Assembly: GCA_031264715.1 (NCBI GenBank)
Contig: JAISDP010000250.1
Span: forward strand, 1-14,088
Source: Bacteroidales bacterium
GTDB lineage: Bacteria; Bacteroidota; Bacteroidia; Bacteroidales; UBA4181
Reading direction: 5' to 3'
DNA length: 14,088 nucleotides
Shown: positions 7,245 to 14,088 of the stretch, one piece after another
Layout of the letters: each line of letters begins with the position of its first letter
Numbering within the stretch: the first letter of the stretch is position 1
The notes under the pieces: model-generated
Database searches by the model: none
Told to the model about the DNA's origin: nothing
Seen by the model: only the letters and a program-made list of their open reading frames with translations
Position numbers and translations under genes: made by a program

Positions 7245-8567
7245 CTATTTAACCAGCTCTTTCTGGATTTGTTCCAGGGTTTTGCCTTTGGTTTCGGGCA
7301 ATTTCCATGCGAAGATAAAGCTTCCGGCCACAGCAAGCGCATAGAATCCGAAAATATATGAAGCATCCCGGAAATTGCCGCTTTCGTTGACAAAAACAGG
7401 AAAAATCCATGTCAGTGCGGAACACCATATCCAGTGGGTCATACTGCCAAGCACCTGTCCTTTGGCGCGGACGCCGGTAGGAAAGACTTCCGCGATCAGC
7501 ACCCATATAACAGCGCCCAGCGAAATAGCAAACGACGCAATGAAACCCATCAGCGAAATCAACAGTACAAGCCCCGAACCGGATAAATCGTTCAGCCAGA
7601 ACAGGCGGGTCACCGACGCCAGCGATACAAACATGCATACCGCTCCAATGTATATCAGCTTTTTACGCCCAAGCAGGTCGATCAATACCATGCCCAACAT
7701 GGTGAATACAAGATTGGTCACGCCGATCAGAATCGCGTTGAGCATTTTGTCTTCGCCGAATCCGGCAATCTCAAAAATACGGGGCGCATAATAATTAATG
7801 GTATTGATCCCCGACAGTTGGTTGAAAGTCGCAATGAGAAAAGCAAACAGCACAGGTTTCATGTATTTCCTGCGGAAGAGCGGTTCATTGGAAACGTCGG
7901 CTGTAAGCGAAGCCCGTATATTGGCCACTTCGCCCGACGCGTCGGGTTCTCCGGTGGCTTCAAATATACGATACGCGTCCTGTTCGCGTCCCTGCTTGAT
8001 GAGCCAGCGCGGTGACTCGGGAATGGAGTACAGCAGGACGGCAAACAGCGTCGACGGTACGGCCATCACGCCGATCATCCATTGCCAGTCGTTGTCGACG
8101 CCTTTGATCAGATAGTTTGATACGTAAGCCAGCACGATGCCCAGCACGATGTTGAACTGGAAAAAGGCGACAAAGCGTCCGCGCCAGTTCGACGGCGATA
8201 TTTCGGCGATGTACATGGGACCTGCCACCGATGAAGCGCCTACGGCCAAACCGCCAATGAAGCGGAAAAACAGGAAGGAATACCAGTTCAGTATCAGCGA
8301 ACAGCCCAATGCCGAAACAATGTACATCAGTGCGATTGTTTTCAACGACAGCAACCTGCCGAATTTCTCAACAGGCCGGGTTGAACACAATGCACCGATG
8401 CATGTGCCGATCAGTGCGACAGCCATGGTAAAACCATGCCAGAAGCCGCTTAATCCGTAAATTTGCTGGATGGCCTCTTCAGCGCCCGAAATCACCGCCG
8501 TATCGAATCCGAAAAGCAATCCGCCCAGCGAGGCGACGAAAGCGATGTAAAACATGAATCTTTTCAT
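7245..8567 (-). CDS. MFS sugar:proton symporter (sugar porter family, XylE/AraE-like)
   Basis: 440 residues from ATG 8567, an inner-membrane protein with the usual 12 hydrophobic segments. Sugar-porter motifs are all present in order: GFDTAVISGAEEAI in helix 1; a loop with NWRGRFVAFFQFNIVLG after helix 5; PESPRWLIKQGR before the central loop; QLSGINTINYYAPRIF in helix 7; DLLGRKKL in the second-half repeat; and PETKGKTLEQIQ at the end. These motifs identify a monosaccharide symporter of the XylE/GLUT type. Neighbouring genes suggest a pentose or deoxyhexose released by the GH51-like enzyme, but the substrate cannot be read from sequence. It starts 32 nt downstream of the glycyl radical enzyme gene and 74 nt before the GH51-like start, so it belongs to the same operon. 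An upstream extension of the frame to 8681 overlaps the glycyl radical enzyme gene and is rejected. Confidence 0.92.
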   Translation of the reverse strand: MKRFMFYIAFVASLGGLLFGFDTAVISGAEEAIQQIYGLSGFWHGFTMAVALIGTCIGALCSTRPVEKFGRLLSLKTIALMYIVSALGCSLILNWYSFLFFRFIGGLAVGASSVAGPMYIAEISPSNWRGRFVAFFQFNIVLGIVLAYVSNYLIKGVDNDWQWMIGVMAVPSTLFAVLLYSIPESPRWLIKQGREQDAYRIFEATGEPDASGEVANIRASLTADVSNEPLFRRKYMKPVLFAFLIATFNQLSGINTINYYAPRIFEIAGFGEDKMLNAILIGVTNLVFTMLGMVLIDLLGRKKLIYIGAVCMFVSLASVTRLFWLNDLSGSGLVLLISLMGFIASFAISLGAVIWVLIAEVFPTGVRAKGQVLGSMTHWIWCSALTWIFPVFVNESGNFRDASYIFGFYALAVAGSFIFAWKLPETKGKTLEQIQKELVK

Positions 8568-8599
8568 ACTGTTTTTGTTCAAATAATTTTCAATTTTCC

Positions 8600-10669
8600 T
8601 TAAAGTCCAAACTCGATACGGTTGATGACATGGTCCTGATAACATTCGTCCAGTTCCACAAAGTACCCGCTCCATCCCCATACCCGCACAATCAGGTTGC
8701 GATGGTTTTCAGGATGCACTTTGGCATCCAGCAGTTTCTCCCGGCTTACCGTGTTCAACTGCAACTGATGCCCGCCCAGCGCAATGTAAATCTGCACCAG
8801 ATGCGCCAGTTTCCCGATATTCTCGCTGTTTTTAAACATAGACCGGTCAAATTCCAGCGTTAGCGGGCCGCCATTGATGACCCTGCGCAGGTTGGGCTTT
8901 GTGAACGACTTGATCACAGAAAGGGGCCCTTTCTGGCGGATAAACAAACTGGGCGAGTAGTTGGCCGGAATGACCTCGTCGGCTATCCGTCCGTCGGGCG
9001 TTGCGCCCAGACCTTTGGCATGCCATACGTAATACATGGCTGTTCCCGTTCCTGCACGGTATATGCCGCCGCGCTCATTGACATATTCCTGCAACACCGC
9101 GTCGAACCTGTTCAACAGGTCGACCGCAATAGCGTCCACATAGTCGTTATCCTGCCCCATTTTCGGCGCTTCGTTTCTCAGTTTCTCTTTTATTTCGGCA
9201 TAGCCGGCAAAATTGTTCGCCAATGCGTCGGTTAACGCTTCGTAAGTGATTTCCTGCTCTTCAAAGAAGTATTTTTTGATGGCGGCGAGCGAATCCACAG
9301 CCGTAGCGATACCCGTTCCGTGTATGCCGTAATTGTTGTATTTCGCTCCGGCGGAAATATCCCTGCCGCGTTCCACCGTGCCGTCCATCAGCAACGACAT
9401 CACCGGAGCAGGCGCCATCCACAGATTACGGTGCTTGCGGTGAATCGCGTCCATCTGCGTCCTGATCTCATCTTCTGTCAGCCTCATGAAATCGTCGAAT
9501 GTGGCGCAATGCTTCAGGTCTTTCGTGCGGTTGCGCACACATTCGGCCAACGATACAGCGTCAATATTGGGAATATCCATGGCCACTTTCGGGATGATAA
9601 ATTCCCAGCAAGCCGCTACGACATAATCATGCGCATCTTCCCTTGAATAGCCTTTCGCAATCAGTCCGGGTATCACCACATCGTCGTTGCTGTACTGCGG
9701 AAAGCCCAGCCCGATTTTGGTCAGTTCCGAACCCAGCTCAAACACTTCCAGCGGCGTATCCTTATCCACGCGGATGTTGATTTTCGGATCAATCAGATTC
9801 AGTTCATAGCTGGCTTTCAGGCACAGTTCCGACAAGTCGTTAAACAGATACGCGCCCGTGATGCTTCGTCCCCCCAACACCATGCTTTGCCCGTTGTCTC
9901 CCTGCTGCATCCCCGGATAGAGATCGCTGTCCTTGTTACAAACGAGAAAAAATTCTTCCAGCAGTTCCGAGGCGGTTTCTTCGGTCAGGCGGCCGCTTTC
10001 GATATCTTTCCTATAATAAGGATACATGTATTGATCGAAACGTCCCAGCGTGTTGTGGTAATTACCCGACGCCCAGAGCGTAAAATGCAATATCCGCAAT
10101 AACTGGAGGGCTTCGTGAAAAGTCGTAGCTCCGTCGGTTTTGACGGCATGCAGGGTAGCGGCTATTTCTTCTTCACCCTTCGACAAAGCGTATTGCTCAT
10201 ATTTTTCAACCAACGATTGGATTGCTTCAACAGATTGCAGCAAAGCCTGCAAAAACGCTACTGCCTCCGCATCATTGGCAGGATCGGCAATCCGCGCCGT
10301 GATTTCGGCTTTGCGGGCTTCCAGTCCTTTTTCCAGTGTAGTGGCGTAATCCGGAGAAATATTGCACACATACCCTCTTTCGTGCAGATAGTATTTGCTT
10401 TTGATTTCGGCCCATTCCTGTTCCGTAAACAGGTCGGGAATGTCCGCAACGGTGCGCGTCAGCACAATCCGTTCTCCCGGAAGGATTACCGGCTGTTCCC
10501 TGTCAAAAACTGTCGCAAGGTTCCGTACCGCTCTCTCAATGGGCGAAAGGTTTTCCCTGCGGTATATTTCATTGAGCTGATGGATTCCCAAATGTTCCGA
10601 TGAATGGCGATGCATATGATGCTTCTTATCCATGATAAACGCTCTCAATTCTTTAATTCTCTGATTCAT
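8600..10669 (-). CDS. Glycyl radical enzyme of unassigned function (PFL-like superfamily; dehydratase/lyase-type active site)
   Basis: 689 residues from ATG 10669 (MNQRIKELR). The catalytic cysteine loop reads HDYVVAACWEFIIP, with Cys354 and Glu356. The Cys-x-Glu pattern is shared by choline lyase, glycerol dehydratase and hydroxyproline dehydratase and is not the Cys-Cys pair of pyruvate formate-lyase, so the common name formate acetyltransferase would be misleading. The C-terminal radical loop is VRVWGWSGYFVELD with the radical-bearing Gly665; Trp on both sides replaces the common Ser/Ala-Gly-Tyr. Other superfamily blocks include GDNGQSMVLGG and IGLGFPQYSNDDVVIPGL. The chain is shorter than most characterised members (about 760-850). 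The enzyme is cytosolic and needs anaerobic activation by the radical SAM protein encoded immediately upstream (34-nt gap). Genomic context with a sugar importer and epimerase suggests radical elimination or C-C/C-O cleavage on a sugar-derived compound. The substrate is unknown. Confidence 0.85.
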   Translation of the reverse strand: MNQRIKELRAFIMDKKHHMHRHSSEHLGIHQLNEIYRRENLSPIERAVRNLATVFDREQPVILPGERIVLTRTVADIPDLFTEQEWAEIKSKYYLHERGYVCNISPDYATTLEKGLEARKAEITARIADPANDAEAVAFLQALLQSVEAIQSLVEKYEQYALSKGEEEIAATLHAVKTDGATTFHEALQLLRILHFTLWASGNYHNTLGRFDQYMYPYYRKDIESGRLTEETASELLEEFFLVCNKDSDLYPGMQQGDNGQSMVLGGRSITGAYLFNDLSELCLKASYELNLIDPKINIRVDKDTPLEVFELGSELTKIGLGFPQYSNDDVVIPGLIAKGYSREDAHDYVVAACWEFIIPKVAMDIPNIDAVSLAECVRNRTKDLKHCATFDDFMRLTEDEIRTQMDAIHRKHRNLWMAPAPVMSLLMDGTVERGRDISAGAKYNNYGIHGTGIATAVDSLAAIKKYFFEEQEITYEALTDALANNFAGYAEIKEKLRNEAPKMGQDNDYVDAIAVDLLNRFDAVLQEYVNERGGIYRAGTGTAMYYVWHAKGLGATPDGRIADEVIPANYSPSLFIRQKGPLSVIKSFTKPNLRRVINGGPLTLEFDRSMFKNSENIGKLAHLVQIYIALGGHQLQLNTVSREKLLDAKVHPENHRNLIVRVWGWSGYFVELDECYQDHVINRIEFGL

Positions 10670-10703
10670 ATCTGATGAAATTACGATTTTCAAATGGGGG
10701 ATT

Positions 10704-11459
10704 CTATTGTAATACGATAGATGGAATTTGATGTTTTTCAAATATATCTGTAACATATGGAGTCTGGGCGGGATCGAACGGAGGGTGATACTCCCGCCCG
10801 ATCATCGGGTATTTGGCGCCTGCAAGTTTATTGTAGCGCATCAATTCTACCCTTTGCAGCGACTTTGCTCCCTTGAGCGCAGACAATACCGCCTGCATGT
10901 TGCTGGCGTCATCATTCACGCCCGGAATGAGCGGGATACGCACCACAAAATTTTTCCCTGATGTACACAGGTAATCCAGGTTTTTTAGAATCCGGTGATT
11001 GTCTACCCCGGTATACTGCTTGTGTTTTGCCGAATCCATCAGTTTCACGTCCATTAACACGAGGTCAACCAGATCGACAATGGTGCGAAAAGTTTTCGGC
11101 GGCGCATATCCGCTGGTTTCTATCGCACGATGCAGCGAAGCGGTCTGCTGTAAAAATTCTTCCACAAAGCGATGCTGCGCCAGGGGTTCGCCGCCCGACA
11201 GGGTTATTCCGCCGCCGCACATTTCAAAGATGTCGCGATTGCGGAGAATCTTTTCGGCAATGTCTGCGGCATCAACTGTATAGCCGCACAACATCCTCCC
11301 CGTTTTTTTCTCCATGTATTGAGGCTTAAAAGAGATGCCTTCCGGGTTATGACACCATGCACAACGCAAAGGGCAACCTTTCAGGAAGATTACCGTCCGT
11401 ATGCCGGGTCCGTCATTTACGCCGAATTCCTCAATACTGAATATGATCCCCCTGTTCAC
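10704..11459 (-). CDS. Radical SAM glycyl-radical-enzyme activating protein (PFL-AE-like, short form)
   Basis: 251 residues with a GTG start at 11459. The radical SAM cluster motif is CPLRCAWC (Cys29, Cys33, Cys36), preceded by EEFGVNDGPGIRTVIFLKG, the activase hallmark; SGGEPLAQ (about 88-95) is the SAM-binding GGE motif, and VLMDVKLMD follows. It would generate the glycyl radical on the adjacent enzyme by H-atom abstraction. Between the cluster and GGE motifs there are only about 50 residues and one further cysteine pair is absent. Thus it lacks the ferredoxin-like insert with two extra Fe-S clusters found in activases of most dehydratase/decarboxylase-type glycyl radical enzymes, and resembles pyruvate formate-lyase activase in architecture. 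It lies 9 nt after the epimerase stop codon and 34 nt before its partner. Confidence 0.92.
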   Translation of the reverse strand: MNRGIIFSIEEFGVNDGPGIRTVIFLKGCPLRCAWCHNPEGISFKPQYMEKKTGRMLCGYTVDAADIAEKILRNRDIFEMCGGGITLSGGEPLAQHRFVEEFLQQTASLHRAIETSGYAPPKTFRTIVDLVDLVLMDVKLMDSAKHKQYTGVDNHRILKNLDYLCTSGKNFVVRIPLIPGVNDDASNMQAVLSALKGAKSLQRVELMRYNKLAGAKYPMIGREYHPPFDPAQTPYVTDIFEKHQIPSIVLQ

Positions 11460-11468
11460 GCCGCTTTT

Positions 11469-12542
11469 TTAATTTTGAATACCAAATTTATACACACACT
11501 CCTGTCGATATGTTTCGCCGGGATGCAGCACGGAAGACGGGAACTGCGGCTGATTCGGACTGTCCGGAAAATGCTGCGTCTCCAGTGCGAAGGCCGTCCT
11601 GAAATGATAGGGTTTCCCGCCTTTCCCAAGGGTAGAGCCATCGAAAAAATTCCCGCCGTAGAACTGTATTCCCGGCTGGCTTGTCCACACCTCGACCGTT
11701 CGTCCTGAAACGGGTTCATACACCGAAGCGGCAAATTCCGTTTCCGTAGCGGTTGCGCGGTTCAACACCCAATTGTGATCGTATCCGCGCGCCAGCAGCA
11801 ATTGCGCATCTTCCTGTCCCAGACGCTTGCCGATAGCGGCCGGTATCCTGAAATCCATCGGGGTGCCTTCTACAGACGCTATGCCCGTCGGGATCAGCGA
11901 CGCATCAACGGGAAGAAAACTGTCCGCATTGATCTGCAATACATGTTCGCTGATCGCGCCCGTCCCTTCTCCCGCCAGGTTAAAAAACGAATGATGCGTC
12001 AGGTTGACTGCGGTGGTTCGGTCGGTTGTCGCCTCATAAACGATATGCCACTCGTTGTTGTCGTTCAGATGATATGTCATCCGCGTCTGCAAATTGCCAG
12101 GGTAACCTTCTTCTCCGTCCTCGGAATGATACGAAAAAATTAATGTTTGCGCATCGGGCTGCTCTACATCCCACACCACCATGTCAAAACCCTTATTTCC
12201 ACCATGTAAACTGTTGGGTGCGTCATTCAACGGCAAGCGATATTCCACTCCGTCCAGTTGGAAGCGGCCTTTGGCAATGCGGTTACCAAACCGCCCGATG
12301 GCAGCCCCTAAAAAACGTTCGCCTTTGAAGTGCACATATTCTTCCAGCGTGTCGTGCCCCAACACAATATCCGCTAATTGCCCCTTCCTGTCCGGCGACC
12401 ATAAGGATACCACCCGCGCCCCGAAATTGGTTACACTCATTTCATAGCCATTCCCGTTGCGCAAAAGGAACAAATCAGCCTTTTTACCGTCTATTTCTCC
12501 TTGAAAAGCCGAACGATTAATTTTTGACTGTATAATTTTCAC
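11469..12542 (-). CDS. galM: Aldose 1-epimerase (mutarotase)
   Basis: 357 residues with a GTG start at 12542; no signal peptide, so cytosolic. It interconverts alpha and beta anomers of free aldoses. GalM landmarks are in order: TNFGARVVSLWSPDRKG (38-54); IGRFGNRIAKGRF (82-94); NSLHGGNKGFD with the first conserved His; NLTHHSFFNLAG with the catalytic acid His; GYDHNWVL; and FALETQHFPDSPNQP with the catalytic base Glu. The length is normal for the family. It is the first gene of the long minus-strand operon, about 115 nt downstream of the predicted transcription start. Mutarotases are commonly encoded beside sugar importers and here probably serve the sugar carried by the MFS symporter. Both this gene and the next one use GTG starts, unlike the remaining genes here. 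Confidence 0.93.
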   Translation of the reverse strand: MKIIQSKINRSAFQGEIDGKKADLFLLRNGNGYEMSVTNFGARVVSLWSPDRKGQLADIVLGHDTLEEYVHFKGERFLGAAIGRFGNRIAKGRFQLDGVEYRLPLNDAPNSLHGGNKGFDMVVWDVEQPDAQTLIFSYHSEDGEEGYPGNLQTRMTYHLNDNNEWHIVYEATTDRTTAVNLTHHSFFNLAGEGTGAISEHVLQINADSFLPVDASLIPTGIASVEGTPMDFRIPAAIGKRLGQEDAQLLLARGYDHNWVLNRATATETEFAASVYEPVSGRTVEVWTSQPGIQFYGGNFFDGSTLGKGGKPYHFRTAFALETQHFPDSPNQPQFPSSVLHPGETYRQECVYKFGIQN

Positions 12543-12585
12543 GTAATGAAATATTTACTCTAACTATTGCAATAAAAAAACATAT

Positions 12586-12600
12586 CAGTATATACCGGTC
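12586..12600. promoter_or_regulatory. Third operator-like half-site in the galM leader
   Basis: CAGTATATACCGGTC carries the TACCGGT core of the two longer operator sites and a GTAT element as in copy B. It lies within the untranslated leader of the epimerase gene, about 60 nt past the predicted start site. It could serve for repression by looping with 12736-12757, but the match is short. Confidence 0.35.
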
Positions 12601-12664
12601 TTATTTTTTAGATAAAATTCCGCTCTACATTTGAACTTTTTCCAATATCGTTTGAGACTGGCGA

Positions 12665-12695
12665 CAAAGGTATGATCAGGAAAACTGTTGTGCAA
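12665..12695 (-). promoter_or_regulatory. Promoter of the main minus-strand operon
   Basis: On the minus strand, TTG (12695-12693) and TACCTTTG (12672-12665) are separated by 20 bp and match the Bacteroidetes -33/-7 consensus. The predicted start near 12658 gives a leader of about 115 nt before galM. Spacing and flanking sequence match the promoter at 2090-2060. Confidence 0.75.
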
Positions 12696-12735
12696 GTTTT
12701 CTCTGTTAAAAAAAGTTAAATTTCTATTAAAAATC

Positions 12736-12757
12736 CATACCGGTTCATACCAGTATG
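12736..12757. promoter_or_regulatory. Operator-like site B: CATACCGGTT CATACCAGTATG
   Basis: Contains CATACC twice with 10-bp spacing; the second unit is also a palindrome, CATAC-CA-GTATG (12746-12757). It lies 40 bp upstream of the main operon -33 element and 28 bp upstream of the regulator's own -33 element, so one bound regulator could affect both divergent promoters. Binding by the adjacent GntR-type protein is inferred from position and from the second copy at 2133-2154. Confidence 0.65.
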
Positions 12758-12785
12758 TATTTCAGGTAAAAAATATTTTTGCCTG

Positions 12786-12815
12786 TTGGAAATATCATTT
12801 CATTTTGTACATTTG
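12786..12815 (+). promoter_or_regulatory. Promoter of the GntR-type regulator gene
   Basis: TTG (12786-12788) and TACATTTG (12808-12815) with 19-bp spacing match the Bacteroidetes consensus. Transcription would begin about 5-8 nt downstream, leaving a leader of only about ten bases before the ATG at 12830. The short leader supports 12830 rather than the upstream in-frame start at 12779, which would lie before the promoter's -7 box. Confidence 0.65.
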
Positions 12816-12829
12816 TAGCTATTTTTATC

Positions 12830-13807
12830 ATGAAGGAGAAAGCAAGTAAATATAAACAAATTGTAAACCATGTTCTTTCGGGAATCATGGATAAAAAATA
12901 TAAAAATGGCGATAAAATACCGTCGATCAATGAATTTTGTGAGCGCTACCATTTATCTCGCGATACGGTTTTCTCCGGTATCAAGGAACTAAAATCAAAA
13001 GGCATTATTGATTCTGCTCCCGGTATCGGATATTATGTCGTCAGTACGAGAATATCGTTTGAACGGAATATCTTTTTACTGTTCAATGAATTCAATGAAT
13101 TTAAGGAAGATCTGTATAAGTCATTCATCAAAGCCGTTGGAAAAACGGCTACTGTTGATTTATTTTTTCACAATTACAACCGAAGAGTATTTGAATCATT
13201 GATCAGCGAAGCCAATGGTAAATACACTACCTATGTTGTCATGTCCGGGAAATTTGAGGGAATTGCTCCCCTGTTAGACCGTTTGTCGGGACAGGTGTTC
13301 TTGCTGGATCATTTTCATCCCGAACTAAAGGGAAAGTATTCTTCTGTTTTTCAGAATTTTGAAAAAGACACATATCAAGCCCTGGTTACAGGCATCAAAT
13401 ATTTGGAAAAATATCGACGCATCATCATGGTACAGAAGGAGGAAAAAGAACCTCAAGAACGATATGACGGCTTATGCGCCTTTTGCAGGGAATATGCTTT
13501 TGAGCATCGATATGTGGGAACAGTTAAAAACAAAGAAATCAAGCCCGGAGATGTATTTATGGTGGTCAAAGACAGAGACCTGGTCGATCTTCTCAAATTA
13601 GCCCGCAAACAACATCTTAAACCGGGTAAAGATTTCGGTATCATTTCTTATAATGATACGCCTCTGAAAGAAATACTGTACGGAGGTATTACTACGCTTT
13701 CTACCGATTTCAAACTGATGGGACGGACCCTTGCCACACTGATCAATACCAAAACCGTCGAAACCATTGAAAACCCCTGCCGGCTGATTATCCGAAAGTC
13801 TTTGTAG
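12830..13807 (+). CDS. GntR-family transcriptional regulator with LacI/periplasmic-binding-protein-like sensor domain
   Basis: 325 residues from ATG 12830. Residues 1-72 form a GntR winged helix-turn-helix: KYKQIVNHVLSGIMDKKYKNGDKIPSINEF, then LSRDTVFSGIKELKSKGII (recognition-helix region) and PGIGYYV at the wing. From about residue 78 onward the pattern (RNIFLLFNEFNEF..., later DFGIISYNDTPLKEIL and GITTLSTDFKLMGRTLATLI) is that of the LacI/GalR-type sugar-sensing fold. This AraR-like domain combination implies a sugar effector. The gene diverges from the galM-led operon across 287 bp that hold operator-like sites, and is therefore the probable local regulator. Site positions upstream of the -33 elements favour an activator, or a repressor acting by looping. 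The effector is not known; L-arabinose or another released sugar is a reasonable guess from the neighbours. Confidence 0.88.
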   Translation: MKEKASKYKQIVNHVLSGIMDKKYKNGDKIPSINEFCERYHLSRDTVFSGIKELKSKGIIDSAPGIGYYVVSTRISFERNIFLLFNEFNEFKEDLYKSFIKAVGKTATVDLFFHNYNRRVFESLISEANGKYTTYVVMSGKFEGIAPLLDRLSGQVFLLDHFHPELKGKYSSVFQNFEKDTYQALVTGIKYLEKYRRIIMVQKEEKEPQERYDGLCAFCREYAFEHRYVGTVKNKEIKPGDVFMVVKDRDLVDLLKLARKQHLKPGKDFGIISYNDTPLKEILYGGITTLSTDFKLMGRTLATLINTKTVETIENPCRLIIRKSL

Positions 13808-13884
13808 TAATTTACGATTATATATGCCTCTTTTATTCCGATATGTAATTTCTACCATGTAAGGATGAACTAAAAATAACCAAC

Positions 13885-14088
13885 ATGAAAAACATAATTC
13901 TTTTATTATGCCTCTCCTTGGCGTTGAATTGTTGTAAAGAGTCCTCCCACCCGCGGATTTATATTACCAACGGTCAAAAATCCGCTTTTGCCGGCAAATT
14001 GCAAACGGTTGACCGGGCGAAAAGATCGTACGAAAAGATCAAATCGGCTGTCGACCCGTATGTTGACCGGCACCAGACCGATCCGGAA
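13885..14088 (+). CDS. Probable heparinase II/III-family protein (polysaccharide lyase), N-terminal fragment, lipoprotein
   Basis: The first 68 codons are present and the frame stays open to the window edge. MKNIILLLCLSLALNCCKESS is a short hydrophobic signal ending in Cys-Cys, suggesting a lipoprotein, although Asn before the cysteine is unusual for a lipobox. The following HPRIYITNGQKSAFAGKL and IKSAVDPYVDRHQTDPE match what I know as the N-terminus of Bacteroidota heparinase II/III-like proteins, where a helical toroid domain begins with His-Pro-Arg and continues to a DPYVERH-TDPEW segment. The family includes lyases for uronic-acid-containing glycans such as heparan, alginate and ulvan-like polymers, but many members are uncharacterised. 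The gene follows the regulator by 77 nt. I see no clear promoter in that gap, so cotranscription with the regulator is possible. Confidence 0.5.
   Translation, partial: MKNIILLLCLSLALNCCKESSHPRIYITNGQKSAFAGKLQTVDRAKRSYEKIKSAVDPYVDRHQTDPE

Larger units (their letters stand above)
12665..12757. repeat. Promoter/operator module, copy B (duplicate of 2060-2154)
   Basis: This copy lies in the divergent intergenic region between galM and the regulator gene. It shares with copy A the CATACCGGTT pair, the GTTAAAAAA/TTAAATTT block, the GAAAACTGTT block and promoter elements in identical order. The presence of the regulator gene beside this copy suggests it is the original. Confidence 0.85.

Noticed and set aside
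8600..10669. Naming the glycyl radical enzyme pyruvate formate-lyase (pflB)
   Set aside because: The active site is Cys-Trp-Glu rather than Cys-Cys and the chain is much shorter than PflB.
12626..12633. A second plus-strand TACATTTG box
   Set aside because: It matches the -7 consensus, but no TTG -33 element is found at 19-21 bp upstream, and a better promoter lies at 12786-12815.
12779..12829. Seventeen-codon N-terminal extension of the regulator
   Set aside because: The predicted -7 box (12808-12815) lies inside it, and the GntR helix-turn-helix begins normally at the ATG at 12830.
13808..13884. Possible promoter or terminator between the regulator and the heparinase-like gene
   Set aside because: I find no stem with a T-tract and no TAnnTTTG box with a proper -33 element in this gap.

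Overview
The window looks like a polysaccharide-degradation locus from an anaerobic member of the Bacteroidota. The evidence is: promoters of the Bacteroidetes type (TTG, 19-20 bp, TAnnTTTG) at three places; genes without Shine-Dalgarno sequences but with A-rich leaders; two serine-type sulfatases, a GH51-like enzyme, a probable GH97 enzyme and a probable heparinase II/III-like lyase, all exported; and an oxygen-sensitive glycyl radical enzyme. No SusC/SusD pair, rRNA, tRNA, IS element or CRISPR array is visible.

Layout. A long minus-strand operon starts at a promoter near 12695-12665. In transcription order it runs: aldose 1-epimerase (12542-11469), glycyl-radical-enzyme activase (11459-10704), glycyl radical enzyme (10669-8600), MFS sugar:proton symporter (8567-7245), GH51-like arabinofuranosidase (7170-4945), sulfatase (4940-3597) and sulfatase (3588-2071). 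Gaps are 4-82 nt. A second minus-strand unit starts from a near-duplicate promoter/operator (2154-2060) buried in the 3' end of the last sulfatase. It has a long leader with a (GT)24 microsatellite, a CG run and an intrinsic terminator. It then encodes a DoxX membrane domain fused through an internal twin-arginine segment to a TIM-barrel domain (1660-161), and the first 42 codons of a probable GH97 glycosidase (128 to the window edge). On the plus strand lie a GntR-type regulator (12830-13807), divergent from the main operon, and the start of a probable heparinase II/III-family lipoprotein (13885 to the edge).

How the parts may work together (inference). Secreted sulfatases, glycosidases and a lyase strip sulfate and release sugars from a sulfated, possibly arabinofuranose-containing glycan. 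The MFS symporter imports a monosaccharide and the epimerase interconverts its anomers. The glycyl radical enzyme then performs an unidentified radical lyase or dehydratase step. No kinase, isomerase or aldolase for the sugar is in the window. The regulator probably senses a sugar and binds CATACC-type sites upstream of both minus-strand promoters.

The most unusual items are the glycyl radical enzyme (Cys-Trp-Glu active site, Trp-Gly-Trp radical loop, short chain, minimal activase), the duplicated promoter/operator module, the microsatellite/terminator leader, and the DoxX-Tat-TIM-barrel fusion.
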